Source: Fimbriiglobus sp043785105 (GTDB lineage Bacteria > Planctomycetota > Planctomycetia > Gemmatales > Gemmataceae). Taken from it: DNA of 10,634 nucleotides. The DNA lies in assembly GCA_043785105.1 (NCBI GenBank), contig JAYVXO010000243.1:1-10634 (forward strand), written 5' to 3'. The translations under genes and the position numbers were made by a program. The stretch's first letter is position 1, and the number at the start of each line of letters is the position of its first letter. This document shows, one piece after another, positions 7,104-10,634 of this stretch. The notes beneath the pieces were generated by a model. The model saw nothing but the letters and a program-made list of their open reading frames with translations, made no database searches and was not told where the DNA came from.

Positions 7104-7313
7104 ATGGCGTCGCTGAAAATTGAAGTTGAGCAAGAAGACGATGGCCGCTGGATTGCCGAAGTGCCAGAACTTCCGGGCGTCATGGCCTACGGCCAAACCC
7201 GACAAGAAGCGATCGACCGCACGCAATCCCTTTCCCTTCGCGTCCTCGCCGACCGCCTCGACCACGGCGAACCAGTCCCGCAAATGGGCGATGTGTTCGC
7301 CGTGATGCCATGA
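7104..7313 (+). CDS. HicB-family protein, orphan
   Basis: This 69-residue protein has the HicB partial RNase-H-like fold: MASLKIEVEQEDDGRWIAEV, then PELPGVMAYGQTRQEAIDRT with the conserved ELPGV turn, then a helix SLSLRVLADRLDHGE. A strong ribosome binding site (AAGGAG, 7093-7098) sits 5 bases before the ATG. HicB normally neutralises the mRNA interferase HicA, encoded next to it. Here the upstream neighbour is rimO (27 bases away, probably co-transcribed) and nothing HicA-like follows. There is no C-terminal DNA-binding domain, so self-regulation as in full HicB proteins is unlikely. Solo HicB-like proteins of this length are common in planctomycetes and cyanobacteria, and their role is unclear. 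Confidence 0.8.
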   Translation: MASLKIEVEQEDDGRWIAEVPELPGVMAYGQTRQEAIDRTQSLSLRVLADRLDHGEPVPQMGDVFAVMP

Positions 7314-7436
7314 ACAATTCCGATTTGTGAACAGAAAAGCATTGGATCAACGTGCCTAGCAGAAGTTAGTATCGGGCGAAGTGTCGCATAACGACAAGAC
7401 CGGTTTTGAAGCCACAAACCTAAAAGGGCCACCCAG

Positions 7437-7679
7437 ATGCTACGCCTCCTAAGCTGGACACGACGGCGCGTAACCTCGGGGTGGTCACCCAATCCAAGGA
7501 ACGCATTCTGCTCTTTCTGTCAACGTAGTCATGCGGATGTCGGGCCGCTGGCCGAGGGGCCAGGGCTGGTGTTCATCTGCGAGAAATGCGTGTCGGTCTG
7601 CGGGCGGCTCATTGCTGACGAGCAGATCCGGCGCGTTGCGGTTGGCCTCGGGAGCGCTGAGCAGCCAACCTTGATGTGA
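7437..7679 (+). CDS. Stand-alone ClpX-type C4 zinc finger protein
   Basis: This 80-residue protein carries Cys25-x2-Cys28 (CSFC) and Cys48-x2-Cys51 (CEKC) with GPGLVFI between them, matching the zinc-binding N-terminal domain of the ClpX unfoldase. In ClpX this domain dimerises and binds adaptors and substrates. The spacing between pairs is 19 residues, one more than in E. coli ClpX. The AAA+ domain is absent: the protein ends about 29 residues after the finger, with LIADEQIRRVAVGLGSAEQ. The start has AGGG about 8 bases upstream. It may bind ClpX partners, act as an adaptor or inhibitor, or use the fold for something else. The zinc finger is clear; the role is not. Confidence 0.8.
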   Translation: MLRLLSWTRRRVTSGWSPNPRNAFCSFCQRSHADVGPLAEGPGLVFICEKCVSVCGRLIADEQIRRVAVGLGSAEQPTLM

Positions 7680-7773
7680 GTTGGTCGCGCTGAACCATAC
7701 GAACAACAGACGCCTACCACGCAATAGGCTTGGTGCCATATCAATTCGGCATCGCCCACAATCGGAGCCGGCC

Positions 7774-8055
7774 ATGACTACGACAATGAAACCTGCCGAC
7801 CATCTGGCGGAAGAAGCACGCCGTGGGCAAGAGGCATTCGACCTTCACGTCAAGCCGAAGCTGCGACCGGAGGATGACGGGAAGTTCGTCGCCGTCGATA
7901 TTCAATCAGGCAATTACGAGATTGATGCAGACGACTATCAGGCCACGGGGCGTCTGATGGCACGACTTCCAGGCGCACGAATTTGGCTGTTGCGGGCGGG
8001 GAACCCGACGACTTATCGGATCGTTCGAGTTGGGCCGAACGGTACGGCAACTTGA
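7774..8055 (+). CDS. Conserved small protein related to the one at 9599
   Basis: This 93-residue soluble protein has an N-terminal helix rich in charged residues (PADHLAEEARRGQEAFDLHV) and then a compact segment GKFVAVDIQSGNYEIDADD, ARLPGARIWLLRAGNP and TTYRIVRVG. The pattern [GKR]FVA-acid-x-x-SG-x, a helix, then a strand pair is shared with the 83-residue protein at 9599 and with many small hypothetical proteins I associate with cyanobacteria and planctomycetes. I chose the ATG at 7774 because GGAG lies at 7764-7767, 6 bases upstream; longer in-frame starts lack this. Unlike its relative at 9599, it has no protease gene behind it. Function unknown. Confidence 0.7.
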   Translation: MTTTMKPADHLAEEARRGQEAFDLHVKPKLRPEDDGKFVAVDIQSGNYEIDADDYQATGRLMARLPGARIWLLRAGNPTTYRIVRVGPNGTAT

Positions 8056-8193
8056 ACGCCCCTTCAACGCCAAAAAGTTAACGCAGTTCTCATTGAAAAA
8101 GCTTTTCCTGTTGATCTCCGCCGTGCGATGATCTTGGTTCTCCCGCGTTTGCTTCACTGACCGATTCGGTCCTATTTCACCGAGGAATTTCCC

Positions 8194-9108
8194 ATGAATC
8201 GTCGCGCGTTTATTGCTGTTGGGGCGGTTGTTGCCCTTGCCCGGCCCGCTCGCGCTGAGGAGGCGAAGGCGGTTCGGCGGCAGCGGATCGGGGTGTCTAC
8301 TTATTCGTTTTGGCAGTTCAAGAACCGGGACTTGCGGGACGTGGAGAAGTGCATCGACCTCGCGGCGGAGTGGGGGTTCGATGCCGTGGAGATTCTGGCG
8401 CGGCAGATGGACAACACGGAAAACGCGACGTTGCAGAAGTACAAGAGGCGGGCGTTTCAGCACGGGATCTCGCTCAACGGGTACTCGACGCACCAGAGCT
8501 TCCTGTACCCGGACGCGGCGGAGCGGAAGAAGAACGTCGATCTGGTGATCCGGCAGATCGAGCAGGCGTATGCGATGGGCATCCCGACGATGCGGGTCAA
8601 CACCGGGACGTGGGGGACCAGCAAGGGGTTCGACAACCTGATGAAGAACCGCGGCATCGAGCCGCCGATCCAGGGGTTTACGGACGACGACGCTTTCCAA
8701 TGGGTGATCGACGGGTACTCCGCCTGCCTGAAGACCGCCGAGAAGTGCGGCGTGACCCTCGGCCTCGAAAACCACTGGGGCCTCGGGCGGACCCCGGAAG
8801 GGCTGATGAAGATCGTGGACACGATCAACTCGCCGTGGTTGCAGGTCACGATGGACACCGGCAACTTCTTTGAAGACCCCTACGACAAGCTGGAAAAGCT
8901 GGCGCCCAAGACCGTCCTCGTGCAAACGAAAACCTACTACGGCGGCGGGCTGTGGTACTCGGTTGAGATCGACTACGCGAAAGTGGCGAAGCTCCTCCGC
9001 AAGCACAAGTACGACGGCTACCTGTCCCTGGAATTCGAGGGCAAAGACAACCCGCTCGAAGCGATCCCGAAAAGCCTGGCGATGCTTCGCAAGGCGTTCG
9101 GGGCGTGA
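8194..9108 (+). CDS. Exported sugar phosphate isomerase/epimerase-like TIM barrel protein
   Basis: This 304-residue protein belongs to the xylose isomerase-like (AP endonuclease 2) TIM barrel superfamily, whose members isomerise or epimerise sugars at a metal site. A Tat-type or general export signal (MNRRAFIAVGAVVALARPARA) covers residues 1-21, followed by the first barrel strand RIGVSTYSFW. Likely metal ligands are Glu192 (GLENHWG), Asp221 (MDTGNF) and Glu280 (LEFEG). The position usually filled by His appears to be Gln244 (VLVQTKTYYGGG), which may be a family feature or may alter the metal site. GAGGA at 8182-8186 precedes the ATG by 7 bases. Planctomycetes have many such exported paralogs of unknown substrate. 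It is not clearly in an operon, and a strong hairpin follows 11 bases after the stop. Confidence 0.88.
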   Translation: MNRRAFIAVGAVVALARPARAEEAKAVRRQRIGVSTYSFWQFKNRDLRDVEKCIDLAAEWGFDAVEILARQMDNTENATLQKYKRRAFQHGISLNGYSTHQSFLYPDAAERKKNVDLVIRQIEQAYAMGIPTMRVNTGTWGTSKGFDNLMKNRGIEPPIQGFTDDDAFQWVIDGYSACLKTAEKCGVTLGLENHWGLGRTPEGLMKIVDTINSPWLQVTMDTGNFFEDPYDKLEKLAPKTVLVQTKTYYGGGLWYSVEIDYAKVAKLLRKHKYDGYLSLEFEGKDNPLEAIPKSLAMLRKAFGA

Positions 9109-9119
9109 GGCGAAAAGGA

Positions 9120-9185
9120 TTGGTTAGCCCGACGCGCGAGCGAGGGGTTCGGTCGGACCCCTCGCTCGCGCGTCGGGCTAACCAA
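9120..9185. repeat. Perfect 29-bp inverted repeat (REP-like element or bidirectional terminator)
   Basis: The arms at 9120-9148 and 9157-9185 are exact reverse complements, 29 bp each, around an 8-base loop (TCGGTCGG). The outer end reads TTGGTTAGCCCGACG and the inner part GCGAGCGAGGGG. It starts 11 bases after the isomerase stop and ends 56 bases before the next gene. No T-run follows either arm, so it is not a textbook intrinsic terminator, although such a stable stem could stop or stabilise transcripts. A perfect stem this long suggests a recently spread palindromic repeat such as a REP, BIME or small MITE. Confidence 0.85.
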
Positions 9186-9241
9186 GACGCAGCATTGGAA
9201 CTAAAACTGCTCGAATTCGGCGCTTAATACAAGGTGAGCGG

Positions 9242-9538
9242 ATGAATACGGACGTGAAGCACTACGAAGAGTCGCCATCGGCGCAAAGGACTTTCCCCCG
9301 CCGAATCGGGTGGACGTTCAGCACCTGGATGGTGATCTGGGTGGTGGCCGTGATCGGCGTTGCCGTTTCCAATCCGGGCGAGCAAGCCCACCGCGACGCT
9401 CTCGCCAACAAACCGTACTGCCAGTACCACAACTACCTGCTATTCTCGACTATGACAACGATCGAACTCAGCGGCGAGGAGCGAAAGGTTAGCACCGGGT
9501 TCTTCGGCACGGTGACCACATCGGACAACGCACAGTAA
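9242..9538 (+). CDS. Small one-pass membrane protein, possibly DUF4359-like
   Basis: This is a 98-residue protein with a charged N-terminus, one hydrophobic segment at about residues 24-43 (WTFSTWMVIWVVAVIGVAVS), and a soluble C-terminal part containing Cys60, HNYLLFSTMTT and VSTGFFGTV. The basic residues just before the membrane segment (PRRIG) suggest that the C-terminal part is outside. The order SNPGEQAH, then C, then NYLLFS and GFFG resembles what I recall of DUF4359, a small membrane-anchored family, but I hold this loosely. An AAGGTGAG ribosome binding site lies at 9231-9238. The role is unknown. Confidence 0.7.
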   Translation: MNTDVKHYEESPSAQRTFPRRIGWTFSTWMVIWVVAVIGVAVSNPGEQAHRDALANKPYCQYHNYLLFSTMTTIELSGEERKVSTGFFGTVTTSDNAQ

Positions 9539-9598
9539 TCTCATACCTCCGGTGGGTCGGCGTGTCAGATGTGGGGCGATCCTTCAAAAGGGGCAGTC

Positions 9599-9850
9599 AT
9601 GGTATCAGCCGAAACGCAATCGGTCATCGACCGTGCCAGGCGGATCTACGCCGACCAACTGCAAGCCGTGCTTGAGGCGCAGCACCGGGGCCGGTTCGTG
9701 GCGATCGAGCCGGAGTCCGGCGAGTCGTTTTTGGCGGACACGTTCGACGAGGCGGTGAAGTCGGCCTGGGCGAAACACCCGTCCCGCCTCTCGCACGCCA
9801 TCCGAATCGGGCACCGCGCGGCCTTCCACATCGGGGGGCTGGGGCGGTGA
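9599..9850 (+). CDS. Conserved small protein coupled to an aspartic protease gene
   Basis: This 83-residue protein has a long N-terminal helix (ETQSVIDRARRIYADQLQAV), the core GRFVAIEPESGESFLADTFD, a second helix EAVKSAWAKHP, and a final strand pair (AIRIGHRAAFHIGG). The beta-alpha-beta layout and the GRFVA-acid-x-x-SG motif make it a relative of the protein at 7774. The ATG at 9599 is chosen because AAGGGG at 9588-9593 lies 5 bases upstream; an in-frame ATG at 9569 is less well placed. Its stop overlaps the protease start in GTGA (9847-9850), so the two are almost certainly translated together. It may be a partner, substrate or chaperone of the protease; the sequence does not tell which. Confidence 0.75.
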   Translation: MVSAETQSVIDRARRIYADQLQAVLEAQHRGRFVAIEPESGESFLADTFDEAVKSAWAKHPSRLSHAIRIGHRAAFHIGGLGR

Positions 9851-10209
9851 ACGGGACCGTAGACGATCAGTTGCGGGCGCTGCTCTGCGTGCCGGTGTCG
9901 GCATCCCGCAACGGGGATCGGACGGACCTTGCGGTGTGGGTGGACACGGCCTTCAACGGCGGACTGGTCGTACCCCGGAAGTTGGCCGCCGAACTCGGCC
10001 TCACGAAACAGTCCACTGCCGAGGCGATCTTGGCGGACGGCCAGTTGGTTGCGTTGGAGACGTTCGCCTGCTCCCTCGATTGGTTCGGCAACACCTACGA
10101 GACCCAGGTCGTCGCCAGCGACGCGGAGTTTCCGCTGTTAGGGACCATGTTGCTAGACGGCCGGCGTCTAGAAATCGACTACGTGGCGAAAACGGTCCGA
10201 CTCGCGTAG
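9847..10209 (+). CDS. Retropepsin-like clan AA aspartic protease
   Basis: This 120-residue protein fits the bacterial single-domain clan AA aspartic protease family. The catalytic loop is VDTAFNGGLVVP, with Asp33 as catalytic residue; the usual DTG(A/S) reads DTAFNG, as in the planctomycete and cyanobacterial branch of the family. Further landmarks are AILADGQLVALETF, which would form the flap side, and LLGTMLLDGRRLEIDY (97-112), the hydrophobic-hydrophobic-Gly strand that packs the psi loop. Such proteins act as homodimers, each giving one Asp. No signal peptide or membrane segment is present, so it is probably cytoplasmic. It starts with GTG at 9847, overlapping the preceding stop by 4 bases, which implies coupled translation and a fixed ratio. 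The substrate is unknown. Confidence 0.8.
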   Translation: MNGTVDDQLRALLCVPVSASRNGDRTDLAVWVDTAFNGGLVVPRKLAAELGLTKQSTAEAILADGQLVALETFACSLDWFGNTYETQVVASDAEFPLLGTMLLDGRRLEIDYVAKTVRLA

Positions 10210-10634
10210 CAGGCCGAACCGTGCGTATGTGTTATGTCGCATTGAGCGGGTTGGCACGGGAATTACGGCTGCGACAGTGGTGGGAATCTTGCATTTCGAG
10301 AAGATACAGAAGCTTGACACGGCGGCAGATGTCTGATCCAATCGAGCGCAGCGTTTCAGAATAACTAGTTAGGCGTGTCGCGTCCCACCCGATCAGTGTT
10401 GCCGACGGCGGTCGTGTCGGGTGGTATGCGTTACGCAGCGAGGCACCAGATGCAACTGTCCGACTTCCTGGCTCAAGACGGGAACGCCGAATCGGCCCAA
10501 GGCAACCCAGGTGTGACTTGCAACGCATTGAATAAGATAGGAGTTACGCAGTTGGGATATTGGGTAGGATTGCATCCCGAGTAATTTCAGCCCAGTTCTT
10601 TCGCATTCCGACATCGGCCTGAATTATTAGTGCC
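10210..10634. other. 425-base stretch with no supported gene
   Basis: Short open frames exist on both strands, but none has a family-like sequence, a good ribosome binding site or convincing composition. The stretch contains TTGACA at 10314-10319 without a good -10, an 8-bp inverted repeat (CCACCCGA and TCGGGTGG) at about 10385-10424, and a direct repeat GTTACGCAG at 10430-10438 and 10543-10551. It could be the decayed edge of an insertion element or the upstream region of a gene beyond the window. Confidence 0.4.

Noticed and set aside
5604..7283. A 559-residue open frame on the minus strand opposite rimO
   Set aside because: It is antisense to an unmistakable RimO with all cluster cysteines. 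Its low-complexity Arg/Val/His-rich translation is typical of the opposite strand of GC-rich genes.
7314..7436. A terminator between the HicB-like gene and the zinc finger gene
   Set aside because: Only a 5-bp stem (TGTCG/CGACA) was found, with no T-run.
7906..9006. A 366-residue minus-strand open frame opposite the isomerase gene
   Set aside because: The plus-strand isomerase/epimerase is clearly the real gene; the antisense product has no recognisable motif.
10314..10342. TTGACA with a TCCAAT box 17 bases on as a promoter
   Set aside because: The -10 matches only four of six positions and no convincing gene follows within the window.
10375..10614. Overlapping short frames on both strands near the window end as genes or a transposase remnant
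   Set aside because: No transposase motif, ribosome binding site or protein-like pattern could be seen; the repeated GTTACGCAG is too short to prove an insertion end.

Overview
The window most likely comes from a planctomycete of the Gemmata group (Gemmataceae). The evidence is a DUF1559 prepilin-like protein, a Tat-exported DUF1501 protein, a Tat-type sugar isomerase/epimerase, the start of an S9 (DPP-IV-like) peptidase, a stand-alone ClpX-type zinc finger, and many short, loosely spaced accessory genes in moderately high-GC DNA. This assignment rests on recognising protein families, not on a marker gene.

Layout. Bases 2-91 are the tail of an unidentified gene. A spacer with competing short hairpins (108-164) follows, then a small secreted protein (261-722) and a DUF1559 pseudopilin (743-1756) in the same direction. 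A convergent minus-strand gene (1832-2131) encodes only the signal peptide and first segment of an S9 peptidase and looks like a remnant. After a good candidate promoter comes a solitary DUF1501 gene (2320-3678), which converges on an orphan Phd-type antitoxin (3698-3916, minus).

The most notable gene is at 4075-5172. It encodes an EVE/PUA-like N-terminal domain joined to a C-terminal PD-(D/E)XK-type nuclease core, a design that suggests restriction of modified DNA. It is more AT-rich than its surroundings and is followed by a small ribbon-helix-helix-like gene (5312-5620). A further open frame with no obvious start lies between them.

The core gene rimO (5679-7076) follows, with an orphan HicB-type gene (7104-7313) just behind it. 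Next are a stand-alone C4 zinc finger protein (7437-7679), a 93-residue conserved small protein (7774-8055) and a secreted TIM-barrel isomerase/epimerase (8194-9108). A perfect 29-bp inverted repeat (9120-9185) separates these from a one-pass membrane protein (9242-9538). Last is a tightly coupled pair: a small protein related to the 93-residue one (9599-9850) and a retropepsin-like aspartic protease (9847-10209), overlapping by GTGA. The final 425 bases hold no gene I can support.

Functionally this is mostly a patchwork, not one pathway. One housekeeping gene (rimO) sits among exported planctomycete family proteins and small accessory genes of defence or regulatory type. The best candidates for a poorly described system are the EVE-nuclease locus and the coupled small protein/aspartic protease pair.
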